This document shows, one piece after another, positions 55,084-64,000 of a stretch of DNA of 64,000 nt (its first letter is position 1; every line of letters begins with the position of its first letter). The position numbers were made by a program, and so were the translations under genes. The notes beneath the pieces were generated by a model that saw only the letters and a list, made by a program, of their open reading frames with translations, had not been told where the DNA came from and did no database searches. The stretch covers positions 15,727,884-15,791,883 of the forward strand of contig JARWKL010000003.1 of the NCBI GenBank assembly GCA_029961685.1, in the 5' to 3' direction. The stretch comes from Aristolochia californica (Eukaryota > Streptophyta > Magnoliopsida > Piperales > Aristolochiaceae).

Positions 55084-55911
55084 TGTTATGGTCCCTTGTC
55101 ATGGATCGAGTAACTCAGCGTGGGATTGGTGAATCCAGCATTGTAAGAGAGTTGCTGCTCTCGGTTAGGAGGAAAAGAGCCTCCTTTTTGAAACTAGGCT
55201 GTTGTTCTCGGTAAGGGGCTGGGAGGCCCTTTTTGCTCTCGAACAGGAGGGGTATGGCCCCTTGCTGCTCATGACTAAGAGGGGTTAGGACCCTTCCTGC
55301 TGCTGTCCAGGTTAAGAGATGAAAAGCCTCTAACTTGGGCAGTCCATGGATTAGAGGTTAGGAGTCCGTAACCTTGCTGCTCGCTGGTTTATAGGCTGAA
55401 GAACATTTGGCCTTTGCTGCTCTCGGTATAGGGGCTGGAAAGCCTCTATCTTTGCTCGGAAAAGAGAGAGAGATCCTCTCTTGCTATAGTGCATGGATTA
55501 GAGGCTAAAAGCCTCTTGTTGAGCTTGGAAAAGAGGAAGAAGTCCCTCCTTGTTTTCAGTGAAGAGCAAGGTAAAATAGAAAATCAAAGCGAGAAGAAAG
55601 AAATTTAGATTCAAGAGGGAATCTGGACCTAGAACTTGTCAAGGAGACCTCCAAACCCTAGAGCTCGTGAAGGAGAACTCCAAACCCTGTTTAACCTAAT
55701 TAAAGACTTGCTTTTCTCATTCTTTTTCCCCTCTAAGTAGGGTTGACACCAAAATAGTTTTAGAGTTTAATTTTACAATTTTGCCCTTACGAAAATTTAA
55801 CTTAAATAATGCATAAAAACGAATTTTAAACAATATGGAAATAAAGAAATTAACTTAGTGACTCAATACGCCTCCTTTGGATGACTCAGTTAGCTATTGA
55901 GTCGTCAACGC
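55084..55911 (-). repeat. 5' LTR of gypsy-D
   Basis: Starts CGTTGACGACTCAATAGC (first base of TGTTGA mutated) and ends GGGACCATAACA; 828 bp. Next to the CAGAT duplication. Confidence 0.9.
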
Positions 55912-56540
55912 AGATATAGGGCACTTGTTCCAAGTTGTACTCTCGCACCGAGAATTTATAGAAATTATATGATGTGTTTCTTAACTTGTTTACTACAAAA
56001 CAAGGAGAAGACATGCATGAGTTCTTGGCTAGATTTAGAGGGTTGATTTAGGAGAGGAAACTTGCTTAGCGCTATTCAACCTATATATCGGTTCAAGAAA
56101 AGCAACTTGAGACCTTAGTAGATACTATTTGCTTGTCAAATATCAATTCATATCTTGAAGTGGGCAAAATCTAACTCCTTAGCTCCTTGCAACTTCCATT
56201 ATTCGATGATACCAGTGCAACATTACGTTGGATCCCAAATCCTTCCTCCACCTCTGATACTGAAGTATCATCTGCTATGTACTCAAGAAATAGGGGTACA
56301 TCTTCTACCACATGACAACGCGATAAAAATTATAGAGGAGGCCGACCAAGAGGTGGTAGAAGTGGTTGTGGCCCTTCAAGGTAAGTTAATTGGGTCTCCA
56401 CTCACTATGGTGAACTGAACCATCTGGTGAATACCTCCTGGAAACTTCATGGTAAACTGGACTGGGTCATTACCAACCAAGCCTCGGTTCAAAATAAGAA
56501 GAATACTGCCCAATCCGAGCCACAATGAGGAAAGCAGAGG
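55912..56540 (+). pseudogene. copia-C gag, part 2
   Basis: Starts with the second CAGAT copy and continues the gag C-terminal half (motifs QGEDMHEFLARFRGL and YRFKKSNLRPX-like, ETLVDTICLSNI), followed by a Gly/Arg-rich stretch at about 56330-56380. No complete zinc knuckle can be read, in contrast to copia-B. Confidence 0.7.
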
Positions 56541-56925
56541 ATGAAAAATCTGATGGTATCTCCTCCATCTTCTCTAGCACCTTCAACTAATGCTGCTACC
56601 ACCAGTGCTTCAGGTATGCTTTCTTCCACTTCCTCTTCATCTTGGATCATCGATTCAGGGGCCTTCGAGCATCTTACAGCTAATGAGAATCTGTTACAAT
56701 CCCTATCTCCATGTCTACCAAACAAGTTTTTTACCATTGCTGATGGATCCCAAACCAAAGTTCTTGGGAAGGGATCCTCCCCTGTTACACTATCTCTTTC
56801 ACTTATTGACGTCTTATTTGTCCCTCAGTTTCCTTTAAATTTATTTTTATTTAACCAGTTAACCAAACATCACCTTCTTCTTTTGTCTTCCTGAATCTCA
56901 CAATGATGTAGGTAATTGGTGGTGG
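56541..56925 (+). pseudogene. copia-C protease remnant
   Basis: Reads SSSSWIIDSGAFEHLTANENLL at about 56631-56698, with the DSGA active site kept (Phe replaces the usual Ser after it). Downstream ITIADGSQTK-like and DVLFVPQFPLNL blocks are present, as in copia-B. A stop falls at about 56892. Confidence 0.85.
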
Positions 56926-58160
56926 CCATGAATAGGGAGACCTTTATTACTTGAACCTGCCTCCAGTCACTGTGATTGCCACTTCTCGGATAGAGACAAG
57001 GTTATGGCACAACCGTCTTGGTAATCCATCCACAACATCACTTTAGCACTTATTTCCATCCTTAAAAGCTTTACCAAATTTCAATTGTGAAGTCAGTCAG
57101 TTGACCAAACATCAGAAAACATCATATTCTTCTCGAATTGAACTTAAAGGTGTTATTCCTTTTTCATTAATTTTTTCTTATGTATGGGGACCCTAAAGTG
57201 TCTCAAACATATCTCAAGTTAAGTATTTTGTCACCTTTGTTGATGACTTTACTCGAGTCACAAGGCTCTTTCTTTTTAAAGAACGGTCTGAAATTTTCTT
57301 CATATTTAAATCTTTTCATGCTATGGTGTCTACTTAGTTTGGAAAACAAATACAAGTGTTTCGATAAGATAATGCCAAAGAGTACCTATCTAATGTTTTT
57401 CAATCCTTTTGTCACATTAATGACATTATTCATCAAACATCATGTGCCTACACCCCCCAAAAAATGGTGTAGCTAAAAGAAAAACCTACATCTCCTTGAA
57501 GTAGCCCGTGGCCTACTTTACTCTATGAATGTGCTCTACTTTTACTGGCCTCATACTTTCTTACACCATGCTACCTTCTTAATAGGCTACCTTCGTCGGT
57601 CCTTAGCCATAAATCCCCATACTCATTATTATTTTTGAAAGAAGGCTCCTTCTCCCTTCCTTTGAAAGTTTTTGGTTGCACATGCTTTGTTCATATCACA
57701 TATTCTCAAAAGAGTAAACTTGAGCCGATATCACTTAAATATATCTTTTTAGGTTTCTCTCATACCCAAAAAGGCTATGTCTATTATAATCCCTCTCTTT
57801 GGAGGTTAATTGTCACTAGGGATATCACCTTTTTAAGGACACACCTTTTTATTCCTCAAAAGATGCAACCCCGGGTCTTTCATCAGTTCTGCCAACTTTG
57901 AAGCCCGTTGTGCCCCTTGATGTGGTTCTACTTCAACTCCTTGAAGACTCCGCTAACACCACACTTGTGGAGTTTACATATTCATCCGAGGTAAGTCCAT
58001 TTTCTCCTAATGTATTTGGCACACAATTTGATACTCGGTCCATAGCTCTAAGAAAGGAGCTTCAGACTAGCACTAGACCATCCACTTCTCATCCTATTTC
58101 AAATTTGTTTCTCTCCATCGATTGACTTCTTCATACTATTAGTTTCTTGCATCTATTTCT
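56926..58160 (+). pseudogene. copia-C integrase
   Basis: Fragments in several frames: RLWHNRLG (about 57000), FNCEV...KHQK, YVWGP (57180), FVDDFTRVTRLF (57235-57270), and KVFGCTCFVHI (57665). The region around the catalytic Glu near 57450 reads APPKKWCS in one frame, with QQNG disrupted. Many stops. Confidence 0.78.
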
Positions 58161-58647
58161 TCCATCTCTGTTCCACAGTCCTATCAGGAGGCTTTGAGAC
58201 AGTGATGATGGAAAGCTGCCATGGAAGAAGAAATGCATGCCTTATATGAGAATAAGACTTGGGCCCTTGTTTCCCTTCCTCTTGGAAAGAAACTAGTTGG
58301 CTGAAAATGGGTTTTTACTATCAAACACAATCTAGATGGTTCTATTGCTCGCCTCAAAGCCTGACTTGTTGCCAAGGAATACACTCAGTGTTATGGAGTG
58401 CAGTATGAGGAAACTTTTTCCTTAGTAGCTAAAGTTAAACTCGGTACACTTCTTATTATCTCTAGTGGCTAATTCCTCTTCGCCGGTATTTCAATTGGAT
58501 GTCAAAAATGTTTCTGTTGGATGGAGTCATAAAAGAGGATATATATACACATCAACCACCTAGTTTTGTGGTTGAGGGGGAGTTTGTATGCAAATTGAGA
58601 AAGTCTCTATATGGGCTTAAATAGTTTCCTCTGGCTTAGTTTGACAA
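58161..58647 (+). pseudogene. copia-C reverse transcriptase, part 1
   Basis: Shows PQSYQEALR, WKAAMEEEMHALYENKTWALVSLPLGKKLVG, FTIKHNLDGSIARLKA, YEETFSLVAKVKLG and KKSLYGLK(stop). It ends with AWFDNV at the N3 insertion. Stops at about 58203, 58301 and 58621. Confidence 0.85.
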
Positions 58648-59088
58648 TGTCGGAAGATAAGATCAAGCCCAAACGACCAAGGAAGGCCCAAATGTGTAAG
58701 ATTATTATAAGATGTTTCACATGACCAAGGAAGACCCACATGATGGGCCCAAGCCCATAAGAAGTAGGACCCACAATCACTACCAAGAGTTGGCATCCTG
58801 ATCACATCAGTTGGAAGATCAAGAAGGACTCACAAAAGTATCTTTATCTTAGGGGCACGACCAAGAAGATTTTTAGTTTAATTTATATTTGTCTTTTATC
58901 AATATTGAGTTACCTAATTATGCTAGGACTTACCTTAAGTGTTAGAGTTTGGGTTTAATTGGGACAAGGGTAGTTTTATTGTAATTAGACTCTACTACCT
59001 TCCTCTATTACAAATAGAGGTTCATGTACTCTAATTACAACAAGTTATTGATGTCAATGAAGTATTTCTTTTTTTCATAAATTCAACA
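58648..59088 (+). repeat. 5' LTR of N3
   Basis: TGTCGGAAGATAAGATC to AAATTCAACA, 441 bp; second LTR base context TGTC instead of TGTT. Confidence 0.92.
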
Positions 59089-60268
59089 TGGTATCAGAGC
59101 AGGTTTTGTGAGTTGACTTGGTCAATTCATGGATGTAATGTGATCCTTTTCCCTAAACCCTAAACCCTAGGTCTAGGTTCGTAGTTATTTTTCTCAGTCC
59201 CTCCACCTATAGTTTCCTTTGCATTTTTTTACCTCCATACTGAGTTTTTAATATTGTAAATTATATAATGGAGAAAATATATTTGAGTCTGATTTCCAAC
59301 TAAAACCTATTTGTTCCAATCGGAGTTACCTAGAGAGAGATATCGATATTTGAATGAGCGAAGGTCAGATTGCAAAAAGGTTTGACCAGCAGCAGCAATC
59401 TTCAGATTCCGAGGTATGTTTTTCTATCAAGAACTAGACTTTATATGGAGAAATATTTATCAAAAGAAAGATCTATAAGTATATTCTTTTACCTATTCAA
59501 CCAATTTTTTTATCTGAGTTATGTACAAAGAGAAATCGATAATTGAAGCAGCAAAGGTCAGATTGAAAAAGAGGTTCGAGCGTAGTAGAAAGATTCAACT
59601 TCCGAGGTATTCTAAGCTATCAAGAAAGAAACTTTATATGGATAATTGTATATAAAATATAAAGGTATTTAAGTCTATTTTCTTACATACTTAACCAATT
59701 CTCGGTATGATTTTTTATAAGGAGATATTGATCTTGGAAGATTCAATGGTCGTTCTAGAAAAATAGGAGAAACAAAACTTAGTTTTGTCAGATGACAGAG
59801 ACCGAAACCTATCTGAATATTTATCTTCAGATAATTATATTTTATGAAGAGATGTTATACTTGGATGAAATTTATTTAAGTCTAATTTTAGAAGGAAAAA
59901 CTTTCATGTCAATCTGATCTATATTGAAAGATATATTAGAATTGGAAGAATCAAAGGCCATGCTGGTATTCTGTTGTATTAAAAAATCCGAATTTATGCC
60001 AATTGTTTTGCGTTACTTTTTGAGTTGATCAGGAAAATATCTCACTTCTCCCTGGTTCGAGGGCTTATTTACAAATCTCTGTTATTTGGGATTATCGCTA
60101 CTTCTATGATATTTGGTTCAAGCTGGGATCACTGCCATTACCTCCCAGCTTGAGGGAGAGAAGAAGAAGAAGAACAAGAAAGAGGTATTTTATTCCTTAT
60201 GTTATGGATAAGTATATGTGACCAAAATATTCAAGAAAGGGGGAACACAAAAGATGAAAGTTGTGCAT

Positions 60269-61791
60269 TGATAGATGCCATATTCTGACCTGAGAACTAG
60301 GTTAATTATAATAGAATAACCCTTAAAATTGTGTTATAGGTGGTTCTTTATCGGTTTTCAAATGAAACGTGCATTTATTGAATTTGGCATTAATCACTGT
60401 CTATATTGCATATTTTTCTCTCCTGAATTATATTTCATTGATTTTAAGGTTTATTTCTTCCTGAAATGCTTTTTATGGATTCAATTATGGAATTTCAGGA
60501 GAATTTTGGTGGAGAAGGAGATATTTACCAAAATGCCCTTAGTGAAAGGGAGGTGATTTTTTAGGGCAAATCGTATTAAAACAAGGGGACGATCAACCGA
60601 AACGGAGGAGGAGCATCGATCGAAATAGAGGACCATCGATCGAAATAGGGGAAGACCAGAGAGGATTTTGCCACCGTCGTTCGCTGCGCCACCGTCGTCC
60701 ACCGCCGTCCGGCAATCGAGAACAGACCCGAGGAGAGCTCGAGAGAGTCTCCGTCGTGGCGAGTTTGACAGTGCCAGTTTCTGCTCGCCAGGCCGAGAGG
60801 TGACCCGAGAGGGCTCCTCTGGTGCCGATTCCACATTCCGACCATCTCCCGGCGTCGATTACCCATTTCCGACCATCTCCGGGGCCATTCCGACTCCGAC
60901 TGAGACTCGAGAGAGCCGATTAGAGGACTTCAGCTTCATTCCGTTCTTCGCCGATCATCACCTCCGTCCGTGGGCTTCTATCCTTCTTCGTCGGCATCGT
61001 CTCTACCTCCGGCCACTCGCTCTTGCTACCCGAAGCCATCAATTTTGGGAAATTGCAGCACCCGTGAGAACGAGTCTACTGCCTGAGCGAGAGGAAGGAG
61101 AAGGGGAGTAATCCGTCATTTTGGAATTTAATTTTTCTATAGTTTGAACTTAGGTTTTGAATGTTTATTAAATGTGATTTGATAATTAATGTTTATCGAA
61201 TATTTTTTTTCTGGATATTTGATTAAATTAGCTAGTTAGGGTAGAATTATAATTTTGGTTGGATTTTGGTATTTTAATCCGATTTCTGTCTTTCACTCTA
61301 TGGGCCCGAGAGGGGCTAGACACAAGGATTGAGAAATCGGATCCGTGGTTATGTGGCGCTCGAGGTAGGCACGAATCACAGTAAAATCCAGAGTTGATAA
61401 TTTTAGCATCATCACAATAGGAAATTGATTCTCTGCATTCTATTGTAATCTGATCTCTGTCATTAACTCTAGGCGCCTGAGAGGGGCTAGACGCAAGGAT
61501 TAAGAATTTGGATTCATGGTTACGTGGCATTCGAGAGAGGCACGTATCACGATAAAATCCAGAGTTGACATTTACTGTTGTGCAAGTAGTTAACCAGATG
61601 ATTGCTTGATACTTTAGGATATAATTAGTGTTTAGTTCAGATTAATTCATCATATTTGGTTAGGCTAGTTGACTGAAGAATACACAAAATTCAGTCCTCC
61701 CTGTGGATATGACCCTCGCTTCCCGCTAGATTACATGAACGATTCGTACGCTTGCGAGGTATAAGAGCCAATGTAATTAAATTTCACATCA
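60269..61791 (+). repeat. 1,523-bp solo LTR inside N3
   Basis: Starts TGATAGATGCCATATTC, ends TTTCACATCA, flanked by perfect TGCAT duplications (60264-60268, 61792-61796). N2 reads through the equivalent point without it. A U5-like CCTCCCTGTGGATATGACCC near the end suggests a Ty3/gypsy LTR on the plus strand. It is GC-rich at 60640-61110 and contains a 171-bp tandem duplication (about 61274-61575, marker GAGAGGGGCTAGAC at 61308 and 61479). Confidence 0.9.
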
Positions 61792-62517
61792 TGCATCAAA
61801 GAAGAAATTTTTATATCGGATTATTTCATGGGTTCTGTGACAAAGTTTACTATTTGGTTCGTGTTATATGTGTTGGAAGATGGTCGTGTTATATTCAGCT
61901 ATAGCTATTATGTCTCTTTGGGGACATTATTATTGAATAGGAGGTGGCCTCATGTCATCATTTATTTTACCCCGTTAAAAAGATAAAAATTGTTTATGGC
62001 TGGGAGTCCACGACAGAGGAACTTCATCCCCGTCAAAAAGATAAAATGTTTTAGTGGTTGGAAGTCCATGACGGAGGAACTTCATCCCCGTCAAAAAGAT
62101 GAAAATTATTTGTGGTTGGAAGTCCATGACGGAGGAACTTATGATTACATCTATGTTAGCCCCCCCCCTGTAATGGCTATTATGTCTCCTACCACTAGAG
62201 AGTCGTTGTTTTGTGGAGGGACACAGTGGTGGACACTTCAGAGCAATACCGAGAGACACACTACCGATAGCAGTGGAGTGTACCCTACATCCAACATTAA
62301 GACTGGAGTATGAAGCAATGGCTTACCGGCTAGGAGTGATTTTTAATCTCACTTATAATGATGCAGGGCCTCATGGAAGGACACAACAACGTGAGGGGGA
62401 ATGTTGGAAGATGAAGGCATATAGGAATATGTGCCATTTTATACAAAAAAATTTTATACATCATTTGCAGTAAGCTGGGAGTTCATGTTGTTCTCTCACC
62501 CCCAGCTTGAGAGGGAG

Positions 62518-62953
62518 TGTTGGAAGATAAGATCAAGCCCAAACGACCAAGGAAGGCCCACATATGTAAGATTATTATAAGATGGGCCACACGACCAAGG
62601 ACAACAAGATGGGCCCAAGTCCATAAGAAGTAGGACCCACAATGATTACCAAGAGCTGGCATCCTTATCACATCAGTTGGAAGATCAAGAAGGACTCACA
62701 AAAGTATCTTTATCTTAGGGTCACGACCAAGAAGAGTTTTAGTTGAAGTTATATTTGTCTTTTATCAATATTGAGTTACCTAATTATGTTAGGACTTACC
62801 TTAAGTGTTAGAGTTTGGGTTTAATTGGGACAAAGGTAGTTTTATTGTAATTGGACTCTACTACCTTCCTCTATTATAAATAGAGGTTCATTACTGTGAT
62901 TACAACAAGTTATTGATGTCAATGAAATATTTCACTTTTCCATAAATTCAACA
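62518..62953 (+). repeat. 3' LTR of N3
   Basis: TGTTGGAAGATAAGATC to AAATTCAACA, 436 bp; palindromic promoter CCTCTATTATAAATAGAGG at 62868-62886. Confidence 0.92.
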
Positions 62954-63349
62954 GAAAAATTTATCCAAAAAATGTTACGGTTTGGATTCAGTCAATGCTC
63001 AACAGATCATTCCATCTTTATCAAGAATAACTTAAAGGGAAAAGTATTACTAGCAATTTATGTGGATGATATCGTCTTAACTAGTAGTGATACGGACAAC
63101 ATTAAAGAAGTCGAAGAAAAGATATACCAAGAATTTAAGATAAAAGATCTTGGACTTCTAAAATATTTTCTAGGAATTGGGTATTCTAGTCCAAGCATGG
63201 GATTATATTATCTCAGAGAAAGTATGTCTTGGATCTACTAGAGGACATCGGGATGATGGAGAGTCAACCCACAAATACTCCTATGGATGCTAATGTAAAA
63301 ATATCAGAGGCTTGTGGGAAAGCTTACCACTTTAATGAGTGGTTCAAGA
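62954..63349 (+). pseudogene. copia-C reverse transcriptase, part 2
   Basis: Resumes after N3 with MLRFGFSQCSTDHSIF, the catalytic YVDD box intact (LLAIYVDDIVLT, about 63053-63090), then IKDLGLLKYFLGI and, after a frameshift, SQRKYVLDLLEDIGM. It is cut at 63350 by N4. Confidence 0.88.
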
Positions 63350-64000
63350 TGTTGAATTTATAGAAAAGAGAAATACTTCACTAACTTGTTGTAATATGAG
63401 TACATGAGCCCCTGTTTATAATAGAGGAAAGTAGTTGAGTCCAATCACAATTAAACTACTCTTATCCAAATTACACCCAAAGTCTATCACTTAAAGATAA
63501 GTCCTACCATAATTATACAACTGAACCTAAATAGAAGACTAACATAATTAAAACACCTTTTAATTGAAACCATTTTATGAGACCTCCTTCCATAATATTT
63601 CTGGCCTTGTAAAACTTCTTATTGTGAGAGTAACGTAAGACTCTTCCATATATGCTCTTCAACACTCTCCTTCAAGCAGGAGTTTATAACTTCAACTTGA
63701 AATGACAAAGATTCTCGGTCTTCAATTTTCTTTTGCTGAAAAAACCTCTTTACATATGCAATTCTTTATAAATGCAAAAACTACATCTTATTTGCTCTCC
63801 CTTTCTTTAATATTTTGTTCACATAAAAATTGCCACAACATGTGGAACAAAGACCTCTTTTTTTGTACTTCTTCTTCTACTTCTCCCCTTCAAGTTGGAA
63901 GGTATTGGTGTAATCCTAGCTTGAAACAAAAACATAATTGTCTTTATCATCTCCTCCATCAAGGTGTCCCAAGGATAAGAACTCAATCAGACATAGGCTC
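63350..64000 (-). mobile_element. N4: divergent N-like element, body outside window
   Basis: Minus-strand 3' LTR at 63350-63664 (TGTTGAAGAGCATATATGG to ATAAATTCAACA, 315 bp), preceded by a PPT (CTCCTGCTTGAAGGAGAG). The adjoining interior (63665-64000) has the N-type phrases ACTTGAAGGGGAGAAGTAGAAG and GTGAACAAAATATT seen in N2 near 50655-50740. It inserted into copia-C RT at 63349; the left flank is CAAGA. Confidence 0.82.

Larger units (their letters stand above)
38721..55911 (-). mobile_element. Ty3/gypsy chromovirus-like element gypsy-D inside copia-C
   Basis: 3' LTR at 38721-39493 and 5' LTR at 55084-55911, flanked by perfect CAGAT duplications (38716-38720, 55912-55916). Read on the minus strand: 5' LTR, PBS, gag, protease, [copia-D], protease end, RT, RNase H, integrase, [N1], C-terminal end, PPT, 3' LTR. 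Without N1 and copia-D it is about 6 kb, fitting a chromovirus. The frames carry many stops. Confidence 0.92.
58648..62953 (+). mobile_element. N3: non-autonomous LTR element inside copia-C, carrying a solo LTR
   Basis: LTRs 58648-59088 and 62518-62953, PBS TGGTATCAGAGC (59089-59100), flanked by GACAA (58643-58647) and GAAAA (62954-62958), one difference. Without the 1.5-kb solo LTR the interior is about 1.9 kb and parallels N2. No coding frame. Near 61981-62135 a short GTCAAAAAGATAAAA...GGAGGAACTTCATCCCC phrase is repeated three times (period about 60). Confidence 0.92.
36898..64000 (+). mobile_element. Ty1/copia element copia-C, host of the right-hand nest; right end outside window
   Basis: 5' LTR at 36898-37335, degenerate PBS, leader, then gag up to 38720, where gypsy-D is inserted (duplication CAGAT). 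Gag resumes at 55912 and the element continues through protease, integrase and RT to 58647, where N3 is inserted, and from 62954 to 63349, where N4 is inserted. RNase H and the 3' LTR lie beyond the window. The continuity of gag and RT motifs across each insertion identifies one parent element. All frames carry stops. Confidence 0.88.

Noticed and set aside
60668..61111. 147-codon open frame, GC-rich
   Set aside because: Lies wholly within the solo LTR 60269-61791 and has no recognisable domain; high GC content alone explains the open frame.
1..64000. CRISPR arrays, bacterial operons, phage or plasmid functions
   Set aside because: The window is eukaryotic (introns, LTR elements); no spaced identical repeats of CRISPR type were seen.
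1..64000. Endogenous pararetrovirus or other integrated plant virus
   Set aside because: All RT-containing units have LTRs or are explained as parts of LTR elements with copia or chromovirus domain order; no movement or coat protein motifs were seen.

Overview
The window is plant nuclear DNA. It contains one intact host gene with 11 exons, GT-AG introns and a plant-type CW zinc finger protein. The rest is mostly degenerate LTR retrotransposons of the Ty1/copia and Ty3/gypsy (chromovirus) types, most with tRNA-iMet-like primer binding sites, plus two hAT-like MITEs. The species cannot be named from the sequence; a large, repeat-rich angiosperm genome fits.

Layout. Bases 1-5414: a minus-strand gypsy element (gypsy-1, running off the left edge) sits in the RNase H of a plus-strand copia element (copia-0), whose tail also carries an inverted solo LTR. 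Bases 5415-9749: gene-poor AT-rich DNA with an inverted-repeat cluster, a 230-bp tandem repeat and the downstream flank of the host gene. Bases 9750-18409: the CW gene on the minus strand. Eleven exons total 5,334 nt (1,777 codons plus stop) and every junction keeps frame. Bases 18410-20144: its 5' flank. Bases 20150-33848: copia-A, flanked by TTATC, interrupted by a 5'-truncated gypsy element (gypsy-2) and by a complete copia element (copia-B, flanked by GGAAA). Bases 33849-36897: two MITEs and a gypsy solo LTR flanked by GTCTC. From 36898 to the right edge: one deep nest. Copia-C contains gypsy-D (38721-55911, flanked by CAGAT). Gypsy-D contains N1, a palindromic non-autonomous element (39578-43318, flanked by CTCGT), and copia-D (46321 to about 53815). 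Copia-D contains N2 (49198-51851). Copia-C also contains N3 (58648-62953), which carries a 1.5-kb solo LTR flanked by TGCAT, and at the edge N4.

The most noteworthy non-gene structure is the N family: LTR elements without recognisable coding capacity whose PBS, polypurine end and LTR resemble copia-B/copia-D, suggesting a non-autonomous/autonomous pair. N1 is a near-perfect kilobase-scale inverted duplication of such an element, yet it has a perfect 5-bp target site duplication, so it may have inserted as a rearranged cDNA. All retroelement reading frames carry stops, frameshifts or deletions; none looks able to move by itself. The nesting gives a relative order of insertion: copia-C, then gypsy-D, then copia-D and N1, then N2.
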